Assembly: GCA_900543885.1 (NCBI GenBank)
Contig: UQTA01000028.1
Coordinates: forward strand, 1-37,810
DNA: 37,810 nt
DNA from: an uncultured Clostridium sp.
Lineage (GTDB): Bacteria; Bacillota; Clostridia; Lachnospirales; Lachnospiraceae
Direction: 5' to 3'
Shown: positions 31,200 to 37,730 of the stretch, in pieces
Numbering within the stretch: position 1 is the first letter of the stretch
Layout: every line of letters begins with the position of its first letter
Notes under the pieces: model-generated
Seen by the model: only the letters and a program-made list of their open reading frames with translations
Told to the model about the DNA's origin: nothing
Databases searched by the model: none
Position numbers and translations under genes: made by a program

Positions 31200-33408
31200 A
31201 AAAAGAGTGACAGCTTCTGTTTTAACGGCAGCACTGCTTTGCGGGTCAGCAGGCAGCAGTGTTCCTGTATATGGTGCACCGGCAGGCGCAGATGTAGATG
31301 AAACCATGTACGTAAACCTGGACTATTACGGAAAAACCACCAAGGTAAACGTAGTAAAAGGGGTAAATTTAAACGGTCTTGGTGAGATCACGGATTATGG
31401 AAATTATACCAATGTGGAAAATATGAGCACCAGTGATGTTCCTGTTTTGGGAGATGGAAGTGTGACATGGAATCTGCCGGAAGATCAGAACGGTCGTTTT
31501 TATTATAAATGTACCATGGATAATGACCAGGTAGTGCTTCCCTGGGATTTTGATGTTTCCTATAAGTTAAATGGTGTTCCTGCAGATGGGGATAAGCTGG
31601 CAGGTGCAAGCGGCCTGATCGAGATCCATGTAAAGGCAACACCAAATGATAATGCAAAACTGTATTACAGGAATAATATGATGCTAATGGTGACAGTTCC
31701 GGTGGATATGTCTAAATGCTACAGTGTAGATGCAGATGGAGCTCAGATCCAGAGTCTTGGATCTACAACAGCAGCTGTATTTTCCGCCCTTCCGGGAGAG
31801 GAAGGAGATTATACCGTCCGTATTGGTACAGACAGTTTTGAGACAACGGGCGTGATCATGGCAATGGCGCCAGGCACTATTGATGATCTGAACCATATCA
31901 AGGATCTGAAAGAGGCAAAAAATACCTGGAAGGATGCAGGAGATGCTCTCTATGACAGTCTGGAACAGATGGCAAAATCAGTAGAATCCATGCGTGATGG
32001 TATCAATCAGGTACAGTCTGGTGTATCTTCTGCTGAAAGTGCAAGACAGAAATGGAGTGCCTCTAAGGACAGCATTCTGGCTGGAAATGACCAGACGTTA
32101 GAGTCTCTGACCGCCTTGTCTGCCCAGTTGGAAACTCTGGTCCCACACCTTCAGACAGCCAAGGATGCGGCAGAAACAGTACATAACAGTATGGGTGATA
32201 TTGTAAATACCATGGGAGATATGCAGGAGCCGCTGCGAAAGATGTACAACCGCCTGCGTAATATCAGTTCTTCTTCCCAGTCTCTGGGAGAGCAGCTGGA
32301 TGATGTGAGAGATGACATGGCATGGCTTATCCAGAATAATGCCCAGTTCCAGGTTCAGACTACTACGATCTTAGAGGTTCTTCCAGGTTTGATCGAAGAC
32401 CTTCAGGATTATGATTTAGATGATCTGGAGGATGAAGATACAAGGAGCATAGCAGATGATCCGGAGCCTGAGAAAGACAGCACAACAGACAGTGGTGTAA
32501 ATACAGTCCAGGAAGATAAAAACACTGGTGATGCATCCGGTGAGGCATCAGATGGAAAAGATACAGCTTCTGAAAAAGATTCCGGCACAGCGGATGCTGA
32601 AGACAGCAAAGATAATGGGGATGCTGGTTCTGATACAGAAGATACCCAGATATTGAGCCGGGCCCATATTGAAAAGCATGAAGTCCCTCTCTTAACTGCT
32701 TCTTCCAGTGTTGATCTGGTAACCCTTTATAAAATGTTATCGAAGATTGATAAAGACAGCCGGGAGTTTACCCAGACTGCCTCCAGTTTGATGGATAATG
32801 TAGGGGACGCGGCCCAGTATGGCGCAGATCTTACAGACAGTATGGATCTGATGATCGAGGATCTGACCGCTCTTCACGACTCTCTGGATATGTATTATCC
32901 GGATCTGCAGGCATCTTTAGATGATCTTTCTGAACTGGTAAACCGCACAACGGATGCTATGAACAAAGGTGTCGCTACATTGACCATTGTCCAGAATACC
33001 TTAAAGGCTACCAGCGGTGATATAGATGATGCTGCTAAGAACAGTTTAAGAGGCAGCATGGAGCTTCTTGATAAGAGCCTTAACATCTTAGACAGTACCA
33101 CCGGTGTTAGAATAGCAGGCCGTACCATGAAGGATGTTATGGATGAACAGCTGGATAAATTCGATACTGACAATCGTTTCTTATTCATTGATCCGTCAGA
33201 AGATAAGGTTTCCTTTACTTCTGATAAGAATCCGGCACCAAAGACCTTACAGGTAGTCCTTCGCACTGACGAGATCAGCCTGGATGATGAAGAACACAAA
33301 GAGACAGATGCGGAGACCGAAAAGGTAAATGAAGGTCCGTTAAAGAGAATGTGGAATGTTCTGGTACAGATGTGGCAGGCGATTATCTCTATTTTCAAAA
33401 ACAGATAG
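31189..33408 (+). CDS. Large secreted coiled-coil protein paired with the MMPL transporter
   Basis: A 739-residue protein with signal peptide (to about PVYGA, residue 30), a beta-rich N-terminal domain (to about 230), then two long helical regions (about 240-420 and 500-670) separated by a very acidic, Ser/Asp/Glu-rich linker (about 425-495). It ends in an amphipathic, Trp-rich tail (MWNVLVQMWQAIISIFKNR). YhgE/Pip-like proteins share the helical style with many Asn/Gln/Ser and Ala heptads, but I cannot assign a family with certainty. It overlaps the transporter gene (GGAGG lies in the transporter's end), so it probably forms an extracellular adaptor or partner for that transporter. Confidence 0.6.
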   Translation: MKFRKRVTASVLTAALLCGSAGSSVPVYGAPAGADVDETMYVNLDYYGKTTKVNVVKGVNLNGLGEITDYGNYTNVENMSTSDVPVLGDGSVTWNLPEDQNGRFYYKCTMDNDQVVLPWDFDVSYKLNGVPADGDKLAGASGLIEIHVKATPNDNAKLYYRNNMMLMVTVPVDMSKCYSVDADGAQIQSLGSTTAAVFSALPGEEGDYTVRIGTDSFETTGVIMAMAPGTIDDLNHIKDLKEAKNTWKDAGDALYDSLEQMAKSVESMRDGINQVQSGVSSAESARQKWSASKDSILAGNDQTLESLTALSAQLETLVPHLQTAKDAAETVHNSMGDIVNTMGDMQEPLRKMYNRLRNISSSSQSLGEQLDDVRDDMAWLIQNNAQFQVQTTTILEVLPGLIEDLQDYDLDDLEDEDTRSIADDPEPEKDSTTDSGVNTVQEDKNTGDASGEASDGKDTASEKDSGTADAEDSKDNGDAGSDTEDTQILSRAHIEKHEVPLLTASSSVDLVTLYKMLSKIDKDSREFTQTASSLMDNVGDAAQYGADLTDSMDLMIEDLTALHDSLDMYYPDLQASLDDLSELVNRTTDAMNKGVATLTIVQNTLKATSGDIDDAAKNSLRGSMELLDKSLNILDSTTGVRIAGRTMKDVMDEQLDKFDTDNRFLFIDPSEDKVSFTSDKNPAPKTLQVVLRTDEISLDDEEHKETDAETEKVNEGPLKRMWNVLVQMWQAIISIFKNR

Positions 33409-33460
33409 TCAGAGGCTTTTGTTTCTGATATGATAGAAATAAGGGTTAGAAGGAAAAAAG

Positions 33461-33495
33461 ACCCTCGGCACGCCAGATGGTGTGTCGGGGGTTTT
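33461..33495 (+). terminator. Intrinsic terminator after the MMPL operon
   Basis: A 14-bp stem without mismatch (33461-33474 with 33479-33492, three G-U pairs), loop AGAT and TTTTAT tail. It ends the transcript from the secreted coiled-coil gene and overlaps the upstream false start of the next frame. Confidence 0.9.
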
Positions 33496-33550
33496 ATACT
33501 ATCTCAGGGAAACAGCAAAAAGGATTGGGAATACATTGCGGGAGGAAAAA

Positions 33551-34117
33551 ATGGAACCGGCAGGAAAACAGGAAAAAACGAAATATAAACTGGCAGCATC
33601 CATGAAAGAGTGTATGAAACAGATGCCGGTGGATAAGATAACGGTAAAAAATATTGTAGAAGGCTGCGGTGTTGCCAGACAGACCTTTTACCGGAATTTT
33701 CTGGATAAATATGATCTGATCAACTGGTATTTTGATAAACTGGTACTTCAGTCCTTTGAGCAGATCGGTATGGGGCATACAGTAGGAGAGAGCCTCACAC
33801 AGAAATTTGAATTTATTGTCAATGAAAAAGTATTTTTTACAGAGGCCTTTCGCAGTGATGACCGTAACTCATTAAAAGAACATGATTTTGAGCTGATCTT
33901 ACAGTTCTACCAGGATCTGATTGGACGAAAGACCAGCAGGCCTTTGAGGGAAGATCTGCAGTTCCTTCTGGAAATGTATTGCAGAGGTTCTGTTTATATG
34001 ACAGTAAAGTGGGTGCTGACAGGAATGAAGGATTCACCTGCGAAAATGTCAAAGAAGCTGGTGGAAGCCATGCCGCCCAGACTGGCAGCTGTCTTTGATG
34101 AGCTGAAATTGTTATAG
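33551..34117 (+). CDS. TetR-family transcriptional regulator (DhaS-like branch)
   Basis: A 188-residue regulator from ATG 33551, which has GGAGG at 33541-33545. A longer frame opens at 33482 but begins inside the terminator. The helix-turn-helix is MKECMKQMPVDKITVKNIV plus GCGVARQTFYRNFLDKYDLINWYF, and the C-terminal domain has the LLEMYCRGSVYMTVKWVLTGMKDSPAKMSKKLVEAMP pattern of TetR_C_8 proteins, similar to DhaS. It follows the MMPL operon behind a terminator; no clear own promoter was found. Target genes are not evident: the fucO gene downstream or the transporter operon are possible. Confidence 0.86.
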   Translation: MEPAGKQEKTKYKLAASMKECMKQMPVDKITVKNIVEGCGVARQTFYRNFLDKYDLINWYFDKLVLQSFEQIGMGHTVGESLTQKFEFIVNEKVFFTEAFRSDDRNSLKEHDFELILQFYQDLIGRKTSRPLREDLQFLLEMYCRGSVYMTVKWVLTGMKDSPAKMSKKLVEAMPPRLAAVFDELKLL

Positions 34118-34130
34118 AAGTGACAGATTT

Positions 34131-34144
34131 TGTTATATATAACA
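34131..34144. repeat. 14-bp perfect palindrome
   Basis: TGTTATATATAACA is fully self-complementary and lies 14 bases after the TetR stop codon. It could be part of an operator; it has no T run. Confidence 0.4.
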
Positions 34145-34152
34145 CAAAAAGA

Positions 34153-34174
34153 TATTATCTATATATTGATAATG
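34153..34174. repeat. Copy 1 (inverted) of the 22-bp AT-rich motif
   Basis: TATTATC and GATAAT arms around TATATAT. Its reverse complement agrees with 35935-35956 at 21 of 22 positions. Confidence 0.55.
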
Positions 34175-34244
34175 CAAGTAAATAACAGCAGATGTTATGT
34201 ATAATTTGAATGATAAAATCTGAGAAAAATAAAAAAGTTTCTCA

Positions 34245-34283
34245 AAAAGTGACAGACGGGCATGTTTGTCACTTTTATTTTTA
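34245..34283 (+). terminator. Intrinsic terminator upstream of fucO
   Basis: AAAAGTGACAGAC pairs with GTTTGTCACTTTT (34245-34257 with 34264-34276), 13 bp with one G-U, loop GGGCAT, then TATTTTTAT. It lies 125 bases beyond the TetR stop, so it may end the tetR message or a short RNA started near the TATAAT at 34200-34205. Confidence 0.85.
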
Positions 34284-34291
34284 TAAAAACG

Positions 34292-34309
34292 TTGTTATAA
34301 TATTAACGA
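34292..34309 (+). promoter_or_regulatory. Rex-like operator over the fucO -10 box
   Basis: TTGTTATAATATTAACGA matches the Rex consensus TTGTTAA-4-TTAACAA at 12 of 14 positions. It contains the -10 box TATAAT (34296-34301), so a bound repressor would block polymerase. No good -35 box is seen 16-18 bases upstream. The transcript would start near 34308 with a 145-base leader. Confidence 0.55.
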
Positions 34310-34342
34310 AACAAAGAAAAACAACAAGGAACCTAAAAAGCT

Positions 34343-34450
34343 GTTCCGAATCAGTCGGAACGTAAGTTTCTAATGTACTCTCGGAAAATCAGCCGCAAAA
34401 GCAGGGGCAGGAAAGATTCAGAGAGTACATTCTAAAAAAAGGAGAATGTA
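34343..34450 (+). promoter_or_regulatory. Structured fucO leader with mutually exclusive hairpins (candidate RNA switch)
   Basis: Hairpin 1: GTTCCG (34343) with CGGAAC (34356). Hairpin 2: AATGTACTCTC (34372-34382) with GAGAGTACATT (34421-34431), perfect 11 bp enclosing 38 bases. Hairpin 3: TACATTCT (34426-34433) with AGAATGTA (34443-34450), perfect 8 bp, with the ribosome site AAGGAG (34439-34444) in its loop and stem. Hairpins 2 and 3 share TACATT and cannot form together. Forming 2 would free the ribosome site; forming 3 would hide it. I recognise no known riboswitch class. Confidence 0.6.
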
Positions 34451-34452
34451 TC

Positions 34453-35601
34453 ATGGCAAACAGAATCGTATTAAATGAAACTTCTTATCATGGCGCAGGC
34501 GCTATCGCTGAGATCGCTAATGAAGCAAAAACAAGAGCTTTCAAGAAGGCTTTTGTATGTTCCGATCCAGATCTGATCAAGTTTGGTGTAACAAAGAAAG
34601 TTACAGATGTACTGGATAATGCAGGTCTTGCATATGAGATCTATTCCAACATCAAACCAAACCCAACAATCGAAAATGTACAGACAGGTGTAGCTGCATT
34701 TAAGAAATCAGAAGCTGACTATCTGATCGCTATCGGCGGCGGCTCTTCTATGGATACAGCAAAAGCAATCGGTATTATCATTGCAAACCCTGAATTTGAA
34801 GATGTAAGAAGTCTGGAAGGTGTAGCACCTACCAAGAATCCATCTATTCCGATCATCGCAGTTCCAACTACAGCAGGAACAGCAGCAGAAGTTACGATTA
34901 ACTATGTTATCACAGATGTAGAGAAAAAACGTAAATTCGTTTGCGTAGATACACATGATATTCCTGTTATCGCAGTGGTAGATCCTGATATGATGTCCTC
35001 TATGCCAAAGGGACTGACTGCTTCTACAGGTATGGATGCATTAACACATGCCATTGAAGGATATATCACTAAGGGAGCATGGGAAATGACAGACATGTTC
35101 CACTTAAAGGCAATCGAACTGATCTCCAAGAACTTAAGAGGTGCCTGCGAAAATACAAAAGAAGGCCGTGAAGGAATGGCTTTAGGACAGTACATCGCAG
35201 GAATGGGCTTCTCCAACGTAGGTTTAGGAATCGTTCATTCTATGGCACATGCTTTAGGTGCTGTTTATGATACTCCTCATGGTGTTGCAAATGCGATCCT
35301 GCTTCCAACTGTTATGGAATACAATGCACCTTGCACAGGAACCAAGTACAAAGACATCGCTATCGCAATGGGTGTTGAAGGTGTAGAAAATATGAGCCAG
35401 GAAGAATACCGTAAGGCAGCCGTAGATGCAGTTAAGAAACTGTCTGCTGATGTTGGTATCCCAGCTGACTTAAAGGCAATCGTTAAGGCCGAAGATGTAG
35501 ACTTCCTTGCACAGTCCGCAATGGATGATGCATGCCGCCCAGGCAATCCAAAAGATCCAACCTTCGAAGACATCAAAAACTTATACTTATCACTTATGTA
35601 A
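34453..35601 (+). CDS. fucO: Lactaldehyde reductase / 1,2-propanediol oxidoreductase (FucO-type Fe-ADH)
   Basis: This 382-residue group III alcohol dehydrogenase aligns almost throughout with E. coli FucO. Shared phrases are MANRxxLNET, NPTI, GGGSxxDTAKAIGII, NPEFxDVRSLEG, PTTAGTAAEVTINYVITD, KFVCVD and GMGFSNVGLG. Metal ligands are D195, H199, H262 and H276, each exactly one less than in FucO. It reduces L-lactaldehyde to 1,2-propanediol while regenerating NAD+. No fucose or rhamnose genes are adjacent. Codon use is very biased to preferred codons, suggesting high expression. Control by the Rex-like site and the leader is inferred. Confidence 0.9.
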   Translation: MANRIVLNETSYHGAGAIAEIANEAKTRAFKKAFVCSDPDLIKFGVTKKVTDVLDNAGLAYEIYSNIKPNPTIENVQTGVAAFKKSEADYLIAIGGGSSMDTAKAIGIIIANPEFEDVRSLEGVAPTKNPSIPIIAVPTTAGTAAEVTINYVITDVEKKRKFVCVDTHDIPVIAVVDPDMMSSMPKGLTASTGMDALTHAIEGYITKGAWEMTDMFHLKAIELISKNLRGACENTKEGREGMALGQYIAGMGFSNVGLGIVHSMAHALGAVYDTPHGVANAILLPTVMEYNAPCTGTKYKDIAIAMGVEGVENMSQEEYRKAAVDAVKKLSADVGIPADLKAIVKAEDVDFLAQSAMDDACRPGNPKDPTFEDIKNLYLSLM

Positions 35602-35622
35602 TGGCACATAGGAAAAACAAGC

Positions 35623-35652
35623 GCCACCCCATCCGGGGTGGCATTTGTTTTT
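35623..35652 (+). terminator. Intrinsic terminator of fucO
   Basis: GCCACCCC (35623-35630) with GGGGTGGC (35635-35642), loop ATCC, followed by ATTTGTTTTT. Confidence 0.92.
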
Positions 35653-35755
35653 CCAGTGCCATTAACGAATGGCCCGCCTGCGTCAGCAGGCAGTGGAGCG
35701 CGCCAGCGCGTGGGCCATGAGTTTTCCAGTGCTATTAACGAATGGTCCGCCTGCG
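35649..35755. repeat. Structured extragenic repeat (two units, three-way-junction fold)
   Basis: Two copies of a 34-base unit (35649-35682 and 35722-35755) differ at two or three bases. Between them the sequence folds as a closing stem ATGGCCC (35669-35675) with GGGCCAT (35712-35718), enclosing hairpin GCCTGC-4-GCAGGC (35676-35691) and hairpin CGCG-4-CGCG (35699-35710). The region is far more GC-rich than its surroundings. It resembles REP/BIME elements; the second unit is truncated. Confidence 0.65.
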
Positions 35756-35774
35756 CCAGACTCCTTTAAAAATA

Positions 35775-35796
35775 TATTATCAATATATGGGTAATA
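35775..35796. repeat. Copy 2 of the 22-bp AT-rich motif
   Basis: TATTATCAATATAT then GGGTAATA. It matches copy 3 (35935-35956) at 20 of 22 positions and lies just upstream of the first hexamer array. Confidence 0.55.
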
Positions 35797-35806
35797 CAAA
35801 TAGAAG

Positions 35807-35834
35807 TTTACAAATAATTTACCTGAACTTTACA
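35807..35834 (+). promoter_or_regulatory. Pho-box-like array 1 (three TTTACA hexamers)
   Basis: TTTACA (35807), TTTACC (35818) and TTTACA (35829) repeat with an exact 11-bp period. This is the layout of PhoP boxes in Bacillus (TTAACA-like hexamers, 11-bp period). It ends 20 bases before the -35 box, a suitable activator position. Confidence 0.6.
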
Positions 35835-35854
35835 CAACTGCCCCATAATCCATA

Positions 35855-35883
35855 TTGACGATTGAGAAAATATCCCGTATAAT
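35855..35883 (+). promoter_or_regulatory. Promoter of the Na/phosphate transporter gene
   Basis: TTGACG (35855-35860) and TATAAT (35878-35883) are spaced 17 bases apart. Transcription would start near 35890, right before the second hexamer array. Confidence 0.75.
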
Positions 35884-35890
35884 GAGCAAG

Positions 35891-35918
35891 TGTAAACGCA
35901 ATGTAAAACGTATGTAAA
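35891..35918 (-). promoter_or_regulatory. Pho-box-like array 2 (three TGTAAA hexamers, inverted)
   Basis: TGTAAA at 35891, 35902 and 35913, again with an exact 11-bp period, is TTTACA x3 on the other strand. It lies in the transcribed leader, so a bound protein could block or tune elongation, or loop to array 1. Confidence 0.6.
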
Positions 35919-35934
35919 GAACAGGAAAATTCAG

Positions 35935-35956
35935 TATTATCAATATATAGATAATA
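35935..35956. repeat. Copy 3 of the 22-bp AT-rich motif
   Basis: TATTATCAATATAT then AGATAATA, 40 bases before the start codon. ATTATC and GATAAT form inverted arms. Confidence 0.55.
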
Positions 35957-35995
35957 TAAAAAAACAATTCCTGTTTCTTAAAAAAGGAGTAAAAA

Positions 35996-37663
35996 ATGGG
36001 AGTTGAATTGCTTTTGGGCCTTCTGGGAGGTCTGGCGCTGTTCCTTTATGGAATGCAGATGATGAGCAACAATCTGGAAGCAGCGGCCGGAAACAAGATG
36101 AAACAGATCCTGGAAAAGCTGACTACCAACCGCTTTATGGGAATCCTGGTAGGCGCAGGCATCACAGCATTGATCCAGTCATCTTCAGCTACAACTGTTA
36201 TGACAGTAGGCTTTGTAAACTCAGGTCTTATGTCTTTAAACCAGGCTGTATGGATCATCATGGGTGCAAATATCGGTACTACGATTACCGGACAGCTGAT
36301 CGCATTAGATGTAGGTGCTTTAGCACCGCTGATCGCATTTATCGGTGTTGTCCTGGTAGTTTTTGTAAAGAATAAAAAGCTGCAGCATGTGGGAGGTATC
36401 GTTGCCGGAATAGGTGTTATCTTCATTGGTATGGGAATGATGAGTGATGCCATGCTTCCGCTGCGTAATGAGCCGGAATTTATCCAGCTGATGACCAGCT
36501 TTAAGAATCCGCTGTTAGGTGTTTTGGCCGGTGCGCTGTTTACCGCAGTGATCCAGTCTTCCGCAGCGTCTATTGGTATCTTACAGGCATTGGCTGTAAG
36601 CGGTGTTATCAATCTTCACAGTGCTGTATTCGTATTATTCGGACAGAATATCGGTACCTGTATCACTGCAGTTCTGGCTTCCGTAGGAACCAACAGAAAC
36701 GCAAAGAGAACTACAGCCATCCATTTGATGTTCAATGTGGTTGGTACTCTTATTTTCATCGCTCTTTGTATGGTAACTCCGTTTGTAGACTGGATGATCG
36801 CTACGAATCCGGCTAATCCAGCTGCACAGATTGCAAATGTGCATACTATTTTTAATATTGCTACCACAATTATCCTGTTCCCGTTTGGAAATACTCTGGT
36901 AGAGATAGCGAAGAAGATACTGCCGGATACGCAGACCAAAAAGGTTATGGATGCAGACCAGTGGTTCGAAGGTCTTATGGCTTCCAAGCATCATCTGGGT
37001 GTTTCTACGATTGCGATCAGTCAGATCCATGAAGAAATCCGGGACATGCTGGCTATGGCAGCGACTAACGTTTCTGAAAGCTTTAAGGCAATGGAGCAGG
37101 GACCGGGAGAAGAAGGAATCAAGGAAATTGCAGACAGAGAAGAGGAAATTGACCTTTCCAATGTACGTTTGTCTAAGAAAATATCCAAGGTTCTTGTGTT
37201 AGACCAGACGCCGCAGGATATTGAAGCTTTAAATAAAATGTACAGTATTTTAGGAAATATTGAGCGAATCGGAGATCATGCGATGAACCTGGCAGAATAT
37301 GCTCAGACCATTCAGGAAAAGCAGCTGAACTTCTCTGCTTATGCTAAAAATGAATTTAGGGTTATGGATGAAAGCTGCGCATTAGGTATGGAACTTCTCA
37401 GAAAGGCGGCAGCCGGAGAAAGTGGATTTACGTTAGAGCAGATCCAACAGATTGAGCAGAAGATCGATGATATCACAGATAATTTCCGTCAGAATCAGAT
37501 TGAACGTATGCGGGAAGGACATTGTAATGTAGAGTCCTCAATCCTGTATTCTGAAATGCTTACAGACTATGAGCGAATCGGAGATCATATGTTAAACATC
37601 GGAGAAGCTTACGATGCGATCCAGTGGAATAATGATAATGCTGTGGCTTTGACAGAAGAGTAA
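35996..37663 (+). CDS. NptA-type Na+/phosphate cotransporter with PhoU-like C-terminal domain
   Basis: A 555-residue membrane protein importing or exporting phosphate with sodium. The two NptA repeats carry the QSSSA motif: ALIQSSSATTVMTVGFVNSGL and AVIQSSAASIGILQALAVSGVI, with GANIGTTITGQLIA and GQNIGTCITAVLAS after them. About eight helices run to residue 310. The rest is a helical PhoU-like region with ERIGDHAMNLAEYAQ and YERIGDHMLNIGEAYD, each half of a PhoU bundle. AAAGGAG is 6-7 bases before the ATG. The upstream Pho-box-like arrays support phosphate control. Confidence 0.93.
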   Translation: MGVELLLGLLGGLALFLYGMQMMSNNLEAAAGNKMKQILEKLTTNRFMGILVGAGITALIQSSSATTVMTVGFVNSGLMSLNQAVWIIMGANIGTTITGQLIALDVGALAPLIAFIGVVLVVFVKNKKLQHVGGIVAGIGVIFIGMGMMSDAMLPLRNEPEFIQLMTSFKNPLLGVLAGALFTAVIQSSAASIGILQALAVSGVINLHSAVFVLFGQNIGTCITAVLASVGTNRNAKRTTAIHLMFNVVGTLIFIALCMVTPFVDWMIATNPANPAAQIANVHTIFNIATTIILFPFGNTLVEIAKKILPDTQTKKVMDADQWFEGLMASKHHLGVSTIAISQIHEEIRDMLAMAATNVSESFKAMEQGPGEEGIKEIADREEEIDLSNVRLSKKISKVLVLDQTPQDIEALNKMYSILGNIERIGDHAMNLAEYAQTIQEKQLNFSAYAKNEFRVMDESCALGMELLRKAAAGESGFTLEQIQQIEQKIDDITDNFRQNQIERMREGHCNVESSILYSEMLTDYERIGDHMLNIGEAYDAIQWNNDNAVALTEE

Positions 37664-37685
37664 AAAACATAATACAGATAATTTA

Positions 37686-37718
37686 AGGGGCTGTTGCAAA
37701 ATACAGCCTCTATTTTTC
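37686..37718 (+). terminator. Intrinsic terminator after the phosphate transporter
   Basis: AGGGGCTGT (37686-37694) with ACAGCCTCT (37703-37711), one G-U pair, loop TGCAAAAT, followed by ATTTTT. Confidence 0.8.
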
Positions 37719-37730
37719 TGCATCCGTTGT

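Noticed and set aside
33482..33550. Upstream start of the second TetR gene
   Set aside because: It begins in the terminator stem; ATG 33551 has a perfect ribosome site and gives the usual TetR length.
34200..34283. Small RNA gene between tetR and fucO
   Set aside because: A TATAAT and a strong terminator are present, but there is no usable -35 box, so the terminator alone is reported.
35809..35840. CRISPR-like short repeats before the phosphate transporter
   Set aside because: The repeats are hexamers with 5-bp spacers, far too short for CRISPR; the 11-bp period fits a transcription factor array.
37686..37711. End of an IS1182-type element (GGGGCTGTTGCAAAAT)
   Set aside because: The bases resemble such ends, but they form a simple hairpin with a T run directly after a gene, and no transposase follows in the window.
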